A stretch of DNA of 19,215 nucleotides, taken from assembly GCA_031284665.1 (NCBI GenBank), contig JAITXR010000189.1, positions 1 to 19,215 of the forward strand. The letters are read 5' to 3'. Both the position numbers and the translations under genes were made by a program. Positions within the stretch are counted from its first letter, which is position 1; every line of letters begins with the position of its first letter. This DNA comes from Paludibacter sp. (GTDB taxonomy: Bacteria > Bacteroidota > Bacteroidia > Bacteroidales > Paludibacteraceae). This document shows positions 1 to 9,048 of this stretch, piece after piece. The notes under the pieces were generated by a model. That model worked only from the letters and a program-made list of their open reading frames with translations. It ran no database searches and was not told where the DNA came from.

Positions 1-71
1 AAAAAAAAGAGCGAAAAAAAATCCGAAACGGCTCAGATGTGGAGTAGGAAAACTTTTATAAAAAAACAAAT

Positions 72-704
72 ATGAAATCAAACATTTTTCTAATCATTGC
101 ATTTATTGTTCTCCCTGTAACATTAACCGCACAAAACAATATATGCAAACTTACAAAAAGCAATTACAGTGAACTGCAAACAGTTACGCCGGAGCAAGTA
201 CGCTGTATCGCACAAAACTCAGACAAAGATATTTCCATTTTTTTTGGTTATGCCGCTTGGTGCTCCGACGCTTTACTACAGCAGGCTATTGACTTTGCAG
301 CGCAACAAAATGCGGATTTATATATTTTGCTTATCGACAAAGAAGATGATATACGTATGATTGAAACATCAACAAAAACTTTGGATAAAGCAACAAATGT
401 ATTAATAATTTCCGACTCGCTGTACACAAACAAATTAAAAACAAAGAAAACGCCTAAATTTAGATTTATAGCGGTTTATGGGAAAAAGTATAAGGAAAAA
501 TATGCTAATTTTCTGACAGAAATTACAACTCCGCAGTTTGAAAATGTCGTTGGATTGTCGAAATATATTGTATTGAACAATAACGGAGAAACTATTTTTG
601 TAAGCAGCAACAAAGATACAGAGGCGAATGATGCATTAGAAAAAGCAGCAGGCGCAATAGAGAAAAACAGGAAAGAAAGTAAAGAAAGTAAAGTAAAATC
701 TTAA
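72..704 (+). CDS. Small secreted protein, possibly thioredoxin-like
   Basis: The 210-residue product starts with a clear Sec signal peptide (residues 1-20, ending TLTA before Q21), so it is exported. Its middle resembles a thioredoxin-like fold: a strand (ISIFFGY), then AAWCSDA with W63 and C64, a helix, and a second strand (ADLYILLID). Later, KYIVLNNNGETIFVS (about residues 164-178) looks like the 'output strand plus hairpin' seen near the end of TlpA-like domains. Only one cysteine stands at the usual CxxC place, so a classical disulfide exchange role is doubtful. The tail KESKESKVKS is encoded by a 9-bp DNA repeat and may be non-functional. The ATG at 72 lies directly before the signal peptide. 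One upstream frame stays open to a TGA overlapping this ATG (ATGA), so coupling to an upstream gene is possible but unproven. The family is not recognised. Confidence 0.75.
   Translation: MKSNIFLIIAFIVLPVTLTAQNNICKLTKSNYSELQTVTPEQVRCIAQNSDKDISIFFGYAAWCSDALLQQAIDFAAQQNADLYILLIDKEDDIRMIETSTKTLDKATNVLIISDSLYTNKLKTKKTPKFRFIAVYGKKYKEKYANFLTEITTPQFENVVGLSKYIVLNNNGETIFVSSNKDTEANDALEKAAGAIEKNRKESKESKVKS
672..698 (+). repeat. 9-bp tandem repeat in the gene's 3' end
   Basis: Two exact copies of AAAGAAAGT (672-680, 681-689) and a diverged third (690-698) sit inside the last codons of the secreted protein gene and encode its lysine/serine/glutamate tail. This fits the pattern elsewhere in the window of short repeats touching gene ends. 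Confidence 0.6.
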
Positions 705-729
705 AGTTTTGTGTCTTTCTTAATTCTTA

Positions 730-798
730 AGAGGCTGTCCAGAAAACACGCAGATGATGCAGGATTTATTCCGATTTATCGTGGATTAGACAGCCTCT
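730..798. other. 69-bp inverted-repeat element (IS-end-like hairpin)
   Basis: A perfect 10-bp inverted repeat, AGAGGCTGTC (730-739) and GACAGCCTCT (789-798), flanks 49 bases. A second pairing inside (CACG at 747-750, CGTG at 780-783) would extend the fold. AGAGGCTGTC resembles the terminal inverted repeats of several insertion sequences in Bacteroidota, so this may be a minimal remnant or MITE. The right arm is followed by TCTTTTTC, so it could also end transcription of the upstream gene. No target-site duplication was recognised. Confidence 0.5.
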
Positions 799-904
799 CT
801 TTTTCAATCACCATTTTATTTTGCAAAAAATATATTTTTACCAACTTACCAAATTTTTTCATCACTTTTTTTGAAATTTCTTAGGTCGAACTCAGGTTAG
901 AAAG

Positions 905-941
905 AAAAGAAGAATGGCAGCAAAGATGCCATTCTTCTTTT
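905..941. terminator. Bidirectional Rho-independent terminator
   Basis: A perfect 15-bp stem (905-919 with 927-941) encloses a 7-base loop, GCAAAGA. The arm ends are A-rich on the left and T-rich on the right, giving a U tract on either strand. It lies between two convergent genes (the + gene ending at 704 and the GH97 gene ending at 981 on the - strand) and probably stops both. Confidence 0.85.
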
Positions 942-980
942 TTCTTCTCTATAACCTGCGAGCAGGGACATTCCGATATT

Positions 981-3011
981 TTATTTTTGTGCCTTGAATT
1001 GTATGGCTGCACCGCCGCTTGTGGCGAGATGTAAATCTAAAACAGAATTTGCATCTATTTCTGTTTCAGTAATTTCCACAGCAGATGGCTTTGTTTTCCA
1101 ATCAGCATCGGGAGCATCACCAAAAATTTTTGCAGTATATTTTTTGTCTTTATCTAAAAAATTCAGTTGCAGTTTCAAATTTCGTGCGTTTTCGTCTGTT
1201 ATTGCGCCAAGATACCAATCGTCAGAATGTTTGTCCTTTCGTGCTGTAACTACAAAATCGCCAATTTTTCCGTCAAGAATAATGGATTTTTGCCAATCGA
1301 CAGGAACAATTCGGATAAATTCAAAATTAGGGCAGTTTTCGTAATTTTCAGGCAAATCGCTTGCCATCTGTAAAGGGCTGTAAATCACCACATAAAGTGC
1401 AAGTTGTTTGGCAATAGTGGTTTGCACTCTGGTTTGCGGATGAACAGGATTTGTGAAATTGAAAGTGCCGGGGGTAAAGTCGATAGGTCCTGCCAAAGCG
1501 CGTGTAAATGGCAAAATAGTACTGTGTTCGGGAGGATTACCGCCGTCCGTTGACCATGCGTCCCATTCTTGCCCGCGAGTACCTTCCTGCGACATCAAAT
1601 TTGGATATGTGCGCTGCCAACCTGTGGGCATAATCGGCTCGTGCGTGTCAATCATCACTTGAAATTTCGCCGCAGTTTCCACCACTTTGCGGTAATGCCG
1701 CACACCGTATTGACTGCTGTGCCGTTCCTTGCCATCCAAAAGTGGATTGACGTAACCTGTTTTGATTGAATGGATTCCGTATTTATTGGCAAAGCGGAAT
1801 GCACTGTCGAGTTGGTTTTCGTAATTTGTAATTGCGCCTGCCGTTTCGTTGTGTCCAATCATTTCTACGCCTTTGTCGGCGGCATAACTGCTCACTTCTT
1901 CGATATCGAAATCGGGGTATGGCTGCGCAAAGCGGAAAAATTCGCCGTTGCCCACCATATAACCTTCCCAGCCGATATTCCAGCCTTCGACCAACACGCC
2001 ACCAAAACCGTTTGCAGCCGCAAAATCAATGTATTGTTTCATATTTTCGGTAGTTGCGCCGTGCTTTGCACCTTGTACCCACGAATATTTTTCGAGATGC
2101 ATTCCCCACCAAATACCAATATATTTTGTAGGTGTAATCCATTGTGTATCAATAATTTTACACGATTCGTTCAAATTTAACATTAAACGAGAATTTACCA
2201 AATCGTTCAAATTATCAGCCAAAATTATTGTGCGCCAAGGAGAAACAAAAGGGGTGTGAGCATAAACCTTTATGCCCGAAGACCAAGGGGTTAAATCGGC
2301 TTTTAGTTTTCCACTACGACTATTAGCAGAAGTTAATGGAAGGTACAAATTCATTTTTGCAAAGTCCACCAATTCTGCCTCGTGAATGGCAATATATCTG
2401 CCATCGGCGGTTTCGATAGTTACGGGCGTACTGACGGTATCGGCAATTTCCGAAATTTTTCGTTTTGTGTAAAGTTGCTCGTAATCTCTATCAAAAAGGT
2501 GTTGCGACCAAATGCTATCGTCGTTTGCGAGTGCAAATTCTGTCAGTTCGTCGGCAATTTCAAATTCTGTCAAATTCTCTTGTCGCGGGAAATCGTAACG
2601 AAAGCCAATGCCGTCGTCGAAAGTACGAAAAATGATATTCAACAGCCGTTTTTTGCCTGTTTTTTCCTGCAAATTGACAATTAATTCATTGTAATGGTTG
2701 CGCACATCGATTTCTTCGCCCCAAACTTGCTGCCAAGTTTCGTCTTTTGAATCGGTTTTTGTGCCAATAATTTCAAAATTGGCGCAAAGCGAGTCATTGT
2801 CTGTCAGCATAAAGCCCAAACGCGAAGGATTGAGTATTCTTTCTCCCGATTTTGAAACAGAATAATACGCTTTGCCTTCGTCCAAGGTAAACGTTACAGC
2901 GGTTTTTCCGTCAGGCGATTTGAGGGTTAGAACGTTTTTATCATTTTTCCCGCAAGAAAACATCAACAGAAGAACGGCAAGCGTTAAAACCTGAGTTTTT
3001 ATTATTTTCAT
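981..3011 (-). CDS. GH97 alpha-glucosidase lipoprotein (SusB-like, inverting type)
   Basis: This 676-residue glycoside hydrolase probably removes glucose from alpha-glucan oligosaccharides. It has a lipoprotein signal ending in MFSC (C20). The N-terminal beta-sandwich runs to about residue 285. The (beta/alpha)8 barrel follows, with IGIWWGM (298-304) and VEGWNIGWEG (341-350), and a C-terminal beta domain ends the protein. E389, E458, E476 and E482 reproduce the spacing of E439, E508, E526 and E532 in Bacteroides thetaiotaomicron SusB, which carry catalysis and calcium binding in the inverting branch. SIKTGYV (415-421) has glycine where the retaining alpha-galactosidase branch has its aspartate nucleophile. 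SusB is known to accept alpha-1,3 as well as 1,4 and 1,6 bonds. The gene is last in the operon, 18 bp after SusD. The family call is very secure; the exact substrate is inferred. Confidence 0.93.
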   Translation of the reverse strand: MKIIKTQVLTLAVLLLMFSCGKNDKNVLTLKSPDGKTAVTFTLDEGKAYYSVSKSGERILNPSRLGFMLTDNDSLCANFEIIGTKTDSKDETWQQVWGEEIDVRNHYNELIVNLQEKTGKKRLLNIIFRTFDDGIGFRYDFPRQENLTEFEIADELTEFALANDDSIWSQHLFDRDYEQLYTKRKISEIADTVSTPVTIETADGRYIAIHEAELVDFAKMNLYLPLTSANSRSGKLKADLTPWSSGIKVYAHTPFVSPWRTIILADNLNDLVNSRLMLNLNESCKIIDTQWITPTKYIGIWWGMHLEKYSWVQGAKHGATTENMKQYIDFAAANGFGGVLVEGWNIGWEGYMVGNGEFFRFAQPYPDFDIEEVSSYAADKGVEMIGHNETAGAITNYENQLDSAFRFANKYGIHSIKTGYVNPLLDGKERHSSQYGVRHYRKVVETAAKFQVMIDTHEPIMPTGWQRTYPNLMSQEGTRGQEWDAWSTDGGNPPEHSTILPFTRALAGPIDFTPGTFNFTNPVHPQTRVQTTIAKQLALYVVIYSPLQMASDLPENYENCPNFEFIRIVPVDWQKSIILDGKIGDFVVTARKDKHSDDWYLGAITDENARNLKLQLNFLDKDKKYTAKIFGDAPDADWKTKPSAVEITETEIDANSVLDLHLATSGGAAIQFKAQK

Positions 3012-3029
3012 ATTTAATTAAATTGTCAA

Positions 3030-4901
3030 TTATTTCACATTGGGGTATCCGGTGGATTGCTGAATGTTTTTATTTCGTTCCAATTCCAACTGCGGAATGG
3101 GCTGCACGTACGATTCGTCGCCTTTCCAAGTGATTGCGCCGTGTCGTGTTTCCTTGTAATATTCTGCTTCTTGCTGCCCAATTTTCCATCGGCGCACGTC
3201 GAACCACCATTGTCCTTCGGCAAAAAGTTCTGCCCATCGCTCGTATTGCAACACGTTATTTGCCAAATGGTCGTTATCATCGGCGGTTTTGGTGCGCTCT
3301 GTCAAACTTACGTAATCGTAGGGCGAGGGAGCATCGGGCGATTCGCCATAAGCGCGGCGATGAACTTTGTTAATATATTCCAACGCTGTGGCAGGATTTT
3401 CGTCCTTAACTAATTCTGCATAAAGTAAATAAATATCTGCCAAACGTACAATCGGATAATTGGCATCGCTGCTTTCGTTTTTTCCGTAAGGTGCAGACCC
3501 CATTTCCACACCTCGAATGTTGGTAAATTTGCGGTGCTGCCAAGTCAATAAATCGGGACGATTGTTTACTTCAAGCGAACGGTCGTAGTAACTTTCCTTG
3601 CCTTTTTCGTTAATATAAATATCAACGTAAGGTTGACCAGCCGACAGTTTCAGACGCGGGTCGGTTTTGCTTTTATCGTTTTTTAAATTCAAACTTTGCT
3701 GCACATAATCGGGATATTGCAACTGATATGGATAATTTGCTGTGGAACGCGCTTGCGAAGCCACAAACGATGGATTAAGAGTTCGGCGTGGAACAGTGTC
3801 GCCATAAATTCCGCGAAAACCAAAGCGTTTGATATTGGCATCGTGAATAAAATTATTTCCCCATTGACTGCTTTTTTTGGAAGTAATAATATCCAATTCC
3901 TTTGTAAGCGGGTCGGTTGCGCCTTCCACATTTGCTCGGAAGCGAATGTCCAAATCCATATACCAAGGTGCAAAAACCAACGGCATTCCGCTGCCTGTGG
4001 TGTATCCGCCCCAAGGTCCATCCTGCAATGGATTTACCGTCATTCCTATTTCGTAAAGCGATTCGGAATTAAATTCATTTGCCGCATTGCCATAAAACAT
4101 ATCGGCATACACAGCGGGAGAAACCAATTTTTTGCCACTATTGTTGATAATATCTTCCATTAACGATTTTGCTGCCGCTTTATTTTCGGGAAAAATATAG
4201 AGCGACTGCATATAAACCTTTGCCAATAAGCCTTTTGCTGCCCATTCCGAAGCGCGAAATTTGTCGTTATACCCCGCAAGTAATGGTACAGCCGCTTTCA
4301 AATCGTCGATTACAAATTTCCAAGTCTCAGTTACTGTGGCGCGGGGGCGTTTCATTGTTTCGACATTGTTTTCAGTTTTGCCGAAGATAGGAAAACCCCA
4401 TGCATCAGGTTTTATCTCAAAGAAAACTTGGGCGTGCCAATATGCCAAAGCGCGATTGAACAACGCTTGTCCACGCATATAATTTAACTGCGCTTGCTCG
4501 CTCTGAACGGAATAATTGTTGCGGTAATTTTCAATTGCCTCCACAGCCGAAGTCGCCAAATTAGCCCATTTGCACAAGTCGGTGTAACTTTGGGTAATGT
4601 ATCGACTGTCGATATTGGTATAATTATCCATACTCGAACTGCGCTCGTCGTAAGAGCCGTAAGTGTCGGTTGTGTGGTCGTAAAGGTAAATGCCCATCGG
4701 AAACCAATAGAAAGCATAAGTACCAATGGCGTGCGAGCCGCTATACGCCGAAGTCAGCACCAAGTCCACCTGCTCCATAGTAGCAGGAAAATTGTCGGGC
4801 GAGAGGGTTTGCTTGTTCGTAATATCAAAAAAATCCTCGCAGGCACATAGCAGTAGTGCCGACAACAATAATATTGTTATTTTTTTTATTATCTGATTCA
4901 T
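3030..4901 (-). CDS. SusD/RagB-family glycan-binding lipoprotein
   Basis: The 623-residue outer-membrane lipoprotein would bind glycan at the cell surface and cap the SusC pore. The signal peptide ends LLLCAC (C21) and is followed by an acidic stretch, EDFFD, as expected for surface-exported lipoproteins of this phylum. The N-terminal TPR region includes RGQALFNRALAYWHA (143-157). The C-terminal family signature is present as VRLADIYLLYAELV (485-498) and as ERWAELFAEGQWWFDVRRW (554-572), matching the usual E-x-x-FEGxRWxDLxRW pattern. It lies 32 bp after SusC and 18 bp before GH97, so the three genes are almost certainly cotranscribed. Its ligand cannot be read from sequence; the neighbouring enzymes suggest an alpha-glucan. 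Confidence 0.96.
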   Translation of the reverse strand: MNQIIKKITILLLSALLLCACEDFFDITNKQTLSPDNFPATMEQVDLVLTSAYSGSHAIGTYAFYWFPMGIYLYDHTTDTYGSYDERSSSMDNYTNIDSRYITQSYTDLCKWANLATSAVEAIENYRNNYSVQSEQAQLNYMRGQALFNRALAYWHAQVFFEIKPDAWGFPIFGKTENNVETMKRPRATVTETWKFVIDDLKAAVPLLAGYNDKFRASEWAAKGLLAKVYMQSLYIFPENKAAAKSLMEDIINNSGKKLVSPAVYADMFYGNAANEFNSESLYEIGMTVNPLQDGPWGGYTTGSGMPLVFAPWYMDLDIRFRANVEGATDPLTKELDIITSKKSSQWGNNFIHDANIKRFGFRGIYGDTVPRRTLNPSFVASQARSTANYPYQLQYPDYVQQSLNLKNDKSKTDPRLKLSAGQPYVDIYINEKGKESYYDRSLEVNNRPDLLTWQHRKFTNIRGVEMGSAPYGKNESSDANYPIVRLADIYLLYAELVKDENPATALEYINKVHRRAYGESPDAPSPYDYVSLTERTKTADDNDHLANNVLQYERWAELFAEGQWWFDVRRWKIGQQEAEYYKETRHGAITWKGDESYVQPIPQLELERNKNIQQSTGYPNVK

Positions 4902-4904
4902 ATA

Positions 4905-4939
4905 ATTATCAATTATTAATTGTCAGTTATCAATTAAAA
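4905..4939. repeat. 7-bp degenerate tandem repeat between susC and susD
   Basis: Five units in exact 7-bp phase (ATTATCA, ATTATTA, ATTGTCA, GTTATCA, ATTAAAA) fill the gap between SusC and SusD and cover the SusC stop codon (4934-4936). The same words recur at 18294-18321 and, as ATTGTCAATTA, at 3022-3032. Confidence 0.7.
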
Positions 4940-7900
4940 AGTTAAATCCACCCCGAAAGAAATTAATCTCGAAGGCAAATATCTGTTCTGATTATCCACA
5001 CCGCGCATTAGCACATCGCCACCAATTTCGGGGTCAATACCCGAATATTTTGTTAATGTAAATACATTTTGTGCGGTAACGTAAATTCGTGCATTTTGCA
5101 GCAAAACTTTTGCAGCCACTTCTTTTGGCAACGAATATCCTATCGATAAATTTTTGAGTTTCAGATAGTTGCCACTTTCAATCAAATAGCCCGAAACTGT
5201 GGAATAGTTGCGATTGGCTGCACCGTCGCCAATAAAAGAACCTTTGCTGTTGATATATCCAACACGCGGATGTTCGGTAACAGTAAAGTTATCCTTGCCA
5301 AAACACGAGGTATTGAAAATCGCCGCAGTAGTGTTGTCGCTGCTGAACATTTGTGTATATGGTTTTACCAAATTCATAATCTCAAAGTCGAATGCACCTT
5401 GAAAAACTGCTGATAAATCGAAATTTTTGTATTCAAAATTCAGATTTATTCCCAAAGTCATTTTAGGCCACGGGTTGCCGATAAATTTTCGCGACACAGG
5501 TGTAACATAACCTTGTCCGTTGTCGTCAAAAATCAAATCGCCAACGCCGGTATTTTCTTTTTGATAATAAATGCCGAGTGGTTTTCCTTCGATATTAAGT
5601 GGTTGTCCGGCAGCATCATAGCCAAAGGAGTGATTTGGATTGTGCAACTTCCAAGCATCTAACGAGCGTTGATTATATTGGTCAACTTGCGCCTGAGTTT
5701 TGAAAATCCCGATAACTTCGTAGCCGTAATACATTGCCATTGGATAGCCGTCCTGCGTGCGTGCCAAAAGCGGGAACGCCGTATCAAGACCTGAATCAAT
5801 AATGCTTGCCCCCGGTTTGTCGCCTACTTGTTTCACTAAATTGGAATTAAACGAGGCGTTGGCTCTGATGTTGTACTTAAAGTCGTGGATTTTGTCCTGC
5901 CAGCCAATTGTAATTTCGTGTCCCTGATTTTCGACCAAACCGGCATTGAAATATACAGGAACAGTGCCGGCTGGGTCTGCGCTGCTAAAGTAGTAACTCA
6001 TTCCGCCCGAAAGAGGCAAACTGCCGCGATAAAGCATATCGCGTGTTTGGCGGTTGTAATAATCGTAAGTAACAGTCAATCTGTTGCTTAAAAACGTTAA
6101 ATCAATCCCAAAGTCAATTTGATTAACTTCTTCCCATTTCAGATTTTCGTTGCCTACCGTAGCAATCCACGCACCTGTTTTGCCAATAGCAGAATTGTCG
6201 AATGCATAAGAAATACCTGATAATGAGTATGTTGATTGATACATAAATTGCGGAACACTCATATCGTTGCCCAAAATTCCCCACGAGGCGCGAATTTTGG
6301 CATTGTCGAGCCACTTTTCCGTATATTGTTTAATAAATTCTTCGTCGCTCAAGCGCCAACCGACATTTACAGACGGAAAAAATCCCCAGCGATTTTTACC
6401 AACAAAGCGGTCGGAAGCATCGGCACGGAAATTTGCGGCTAATAAATATCTGCCTAAATAATCGTAGTTCAAACGCCCAAAATACGAGGCGCGGCGTTCC
6501 TGCGGCAAACCATCGGAGGCATCTTTTGTTGCACCCGACGAGGCAAGCGCAATGGATTCAGCCAAAGGAATGGCAAAATTGTAGGCGGTTACGCTTAGGT
6601 TGTAACCGTCGGTTTTCCACCATTCCGTACCTACCATTGCTTTGAAATTATGTTTACCGAATGTTTTTTCGTAAGTCAAAACGCTGTTGAACATCAAGGT
6701 TTGCGAAGTGCCTGCGTAAGCGTTTAAGGAGCCTCCGTCAACACCAACAGTTACGGGTCCAAAATTTTTGTATTCGGTAAAAGTATTTTTCGAAAAGCCG
6801 TAAAAACTGCCCGACCCTGTGGTGCGCCAATTCAAACCTTTGACTAAATCAATATTCAAATAAACTTGCCCTGTGAGCGAATAATTATTGTCGTTGAATG
6901 AGTGAAAAGCGTGTTCCAAACCTGCAAAATTGGGTCCACTACCTACGGAGGAGGGCGTTTTGGCAAAATTGTGGTCGGCATCGTACACTTCTGCCACAGG
7001 TACAGTGCGGAAAGGAATTGTATGGTTATAAATGGAAGAATTTGTGGCAGGATTGCTTGTGGTAGTGCTACCGTAGAGCGACTCGCCAATGCTGATGTGT
7101 TTGCTAAATTTGTAATCCAAATTGTTGCGGATTGAAAAGCGGTCGGCGCGGGTGTCCATATATACACCTTTTTCGCCAAGATAACTTCCTGAAAGATAAA
7201 AACTTGTCTTATCCGAAGCCGATGCCAGCGAAAGGTTGTACTCTTGTTCAATTCCGGTGTCGAACATTACTTTCATCCAATCGGTATTTGGCAAATCGCT
7301 AACGTTTGTTGCACCCAACACATCGAGAGTGTTGCCTATGCCGAAAGCATCGCGGGCGCGAATCCAATCAGCCGTATTGAGAAGTTGAATATTGCTTGTA
7401 ATATTGCGCAAACCGTAACGAGCATTAGCATTAATGGTGGCTTTTTCATCTTTTTTTCCGTGTTTGGTGATAATCAGCACTACACCTCCTGCTGCTCGCG
7501 AGCCATAAATTGCTGCTGAGCCTGCATCTTTCAAAATTTCAATATTTTCTACATCGCGCATATTGAAACTGAAACCTGCATCTTGCGCCACTCCATCAAC
7601 CACATATAACGGACTCATCCCGTTGAGCGAACCTGCGCCGCGAATGATAATATCCGCTGACGAGCCGGGAGAGCCTTCACCTTTTGTAACACTTACGCCT
7701 GCCGCTAAACCGCTCAACGATTCTGCTAAACTTTTTGACGAAAAATCCTTAATATCGCCTGTATTGACGGAAGATATTGCGCCTGTCAAATCGCTGCGTC
7801 GCTGTGTGCCGTAACCCACAACTACAACTTCGTCGAGGCGTTTTGTATCTTCCTGAATTACTATTCGATAATTACTTTTCGACGAAATTACTTTCTCTTG

Positions 7901-8146
7901 ATAGGGTAAATATCCTATAAACGAAACAGTTAGTGTGGAATTTACAGTAGCCGATAATGTAAAATTTCCATTAATATCGCTAATTGTGCCTTCGTTGCTC
8001 GACGACCTTACAGTTGCGCCTATTATCGGCTCGTTGTTAGTATCAACTACTGTTCCCTGTATTGTTTGTTTGCTTTGTGCCGAAATCGAAATAACAAACA
8101 CAAATGCAGTAAATAATAATAGTATTTTGGGAATTGTGTTTTTCAT
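4934..8146 (-). CDS. SusC/RagA-family TonB-dependent glycan transporter
   Basis: This 1070-residue outer-membrane porin imports oligosaccharides using TonB energy. A signal peptide (1-23) is followed by a carboxypeptidase-regulatory-like domain (about 27-100: QGTVVDTNNEPIIGATV and GTISDINGNFTL). The SusC signature LDEVVVVGYGTQRR lies at 104-117 and the plug at about 114-230 (AAIYGSRAAGGVVLIITKHG). The remainder is the 22-strand barrel, ending in an aromatic residue (SFGVDLTF), as outer-membrane barrels do. There is no N-terminal STN domain, so it is not of the anti-sigma-signalling kind. It follows the small secreted gene by 74 bp, where a hairpin lies, and precedes SusD by 32 bp. Length and domain order are normal for the family. 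Confidence 0.97.
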   Translation of the reverse strand: MKNTIPKILLLFTAFVFVISISAQSKQTIQGTVVDTNNEPIIGATVRSSSNEGTISDINGNFTLSATVNSTLTVSFIGYLPYQEKVISSKSNYRIVIQEDTKRLDEVVVVGYGTQRRSDLTGAISSVNTGDIKDFSSKSLAESLSGLAAGVSVTKGEGSPGSSADIIIRGAGSLNGMSPLYVVDGVAQDAGFSFNMRDVENIEILKDAGSAAIYGSRAAGGVVLIITKHGKKDEKATINANARYGLRNITSNIQLLNTADWIRARDAFGIGNTLDVLGATNVSDLPNTDWMKVMFDTGIEQEYNLSLASASDKTSFYLSGSYLGEKGVYMDTRADRFSIRNNLDYKFSKHISIGESLYGSTTTSNPATNSSIYNHTIPFRTVPVAEVYDADHNFAKTPSSVGSGPNFAGLEHAFHSFNDNNYSLTGQVYLNIDLVKGLNWRTTGSGSFYGFSKNTFTEYKNFGPVTVGVDGGSLNAYAGTSQTLMFNSVLTYEKTFGKHNFKAMVGTEWWKTDGYNLSVTAYNFAIPLAESIALASSGATKDASDGLPQERRASYFGRLNYDYLGRYLLAANFRADASDRFVGKNRWGFFPSVNVGWRLSDEEFIKQYTEKWLDNAKIRASWGILGNDMSVPQFMYQSTYSLSGISYAFDNSAIGKTGAWIATVGNENLKWEEVNQIDFGIDLTFLSNRLTVTYDYYNRQTRDMLYRGSLPLSGGMSYYFSSADPAGTVPVYFNAGLVENQGHEITIGWQDKIHDFKYNIRANASFNSNLVKQVGDKPGASIIDSGLDTAFPLLARTQDGYPMAMYYGYEVIGIFKTQAQVDQYNQRSLDAWKLHNPNHSFGYDAAGQPLNIEGKPLGIYYQKENTGVGDLIFDDNGQGYVTPVSRKFIGNPWPKMTLGINLNFEYKNFDLSAVFQGAFDFEIMNLVKPYTQMFSSDNTTAAIFNTSCFGKDNFTVTEHPRVGYINSKGSFIGDGAANRNYSTVSGYLIESGNYLKLKNLSIGYSLPKEVAAKVLLQNARIYVTAQNVFTLTKYSGIDPEIGGDVLMRGVDNQNRYLPSRLISFGVDLTF

Positions 8147-8162
8147 AATAGATTTATTTTGA

Positions 8163-8195
8163 AAAAAGCGAAGCGTTATTCACACTCCGCTTTTT
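8163..8195 (-). terminator. Intra-operon hairpin with U tract (possible attenuator)
   Basis: Read on the - strand, AAAAAGCG (8195-8188) pairs with CGCTTTTT (8170-8163), followed by one further T. A second CGCTT copy inside the 17-base loop can pair instead with AAGCG. The hairpin lies between the unknown secreted gene and SusC on the transcribed strand, so partial termination here would lower SusC/SusD/GH97 relative to the first gene. Confidence 0.5.
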
Positions 8196-8220
8196 ATTAT
8201 TCGATAAAATAAATTCAAAT

Positions 8221-9048
8221 TTATTTTAGTGCTTTAAGCACTTTTTCACTTACTCGCTCGCCATTTGTAAGAATGGAAGTTTTGATAAACAAACCATTTG
8301 CCGGTTCTGCGCTAAGTTTTGCACCTTGCAGATTGTAAAATTCCGAACTTACAACAGTTGCAGAATTGACAATAGTGTTTTCAACACCGGTAATGATGTT
8401 GGCGCAAGCATAAGTATATCCTTTTACTGTACCAAAATCAAGTTCAAACATTCCCGGATATTCATCGTTGTAAAATTCGGGGCTTGAAACTGCTGCCGTA
8501 TTTGGCAAAGTTTTGAAAATATTGCCTGTTCCCGGGTCAACCGCAACACCTTCCGACACACCGTCAGGCCATTGCCACCATGCTACACCCGAATTGGTGG
8601 CAGAATACTCGAAACCAAAAACCTGTCCGCCAACAAAAACAACCGAGTCAATTCCCGATGCTTTGTCAACATCAAAAGATGTACCGGATGCACCCATTTG
8701 AAGGATGTTCCAAGTTGCGCCATAAATGTTTCCCTGAATTTGTTTCAGGCGGTTGGTTAAACCATTGATTTCGCCATAATTCGACCATTTATTAATAGCC
8801 ATACTGCGTGTAGCACCTTCAGTTGGTGTTCCTCTCAGCCAATCCTCAAACGGAGTGCCTGTTACATCAATAGCAAAAGTAAAAGTTTCGTCGGCTTCAA
8901 AATTGTTGGAAGCAGCAAACGAGTTGGTAGCACAATCCCATTTTACGATATAGAAACCATCGGCATCTTTGGGGTTGTTTAGTGTTTGTGCGTTTGCACT
9001 AACGGCTGCAAAAAGTAATGCAACAAATAATAATGTAAATTTTTTCAT
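8221..9048 (-). CDS. Unknown secreted protein with T9SS-like C-terminal tail, first gene of the operon
   Basis: The 275-residue product has a Sec signal peptide (1-20, ending SANA before Q21). The body is rich in glycine and aromatics, with an AWWQWPDGV patch (156-164) that could bind sugar rings. The end (SEFYNLQGAKL, NGLFIKTSI, SEKVLKALK) resembles the type A sorting domain recognised by the type IX system (pattern: YNLQG or ILGR, then GLYI, then KV). The body matches no family I recognise. It is first in the run ahead of SusC, where surface glycan-binding proteins sometimes sit, but SusE/SusF-like genes normally follow SusD. A glycan-binding role is inference from position and aromatic content only. 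Confidence 0.8.
   Translation of the reverse strand: MKKFTLLFVALLFAAVSANAQTLNNPKDADGFYIVKWDCATNSFAASNNFEADETFTFAIDVTGTPFEDWLRGTPTEGATRSMAINKWSNYGEINGLTNRLKQIQGNIYGATWNILQMGASGTSFDVDKASGIDSVVFVGGQVFGFEYSATNSGVAWWQWPDGVSEGVAVDPGTGNIFKTLPNTAAVSSPEFYNDEYPGMFELDFGTVKGYTYACANIITGVENTIVNSATVVSSEFYNLQGAKLSAEPANGLFIKTSILTNGERVSEKVLKALK

Noticed and set aside
1..71. Possible 3' end of an upstream gene
   Set aside because: All three + frames are open for at least 14 codons and lysine-rich because of poly-A; the right frame cannot be chosen from 71 bases.
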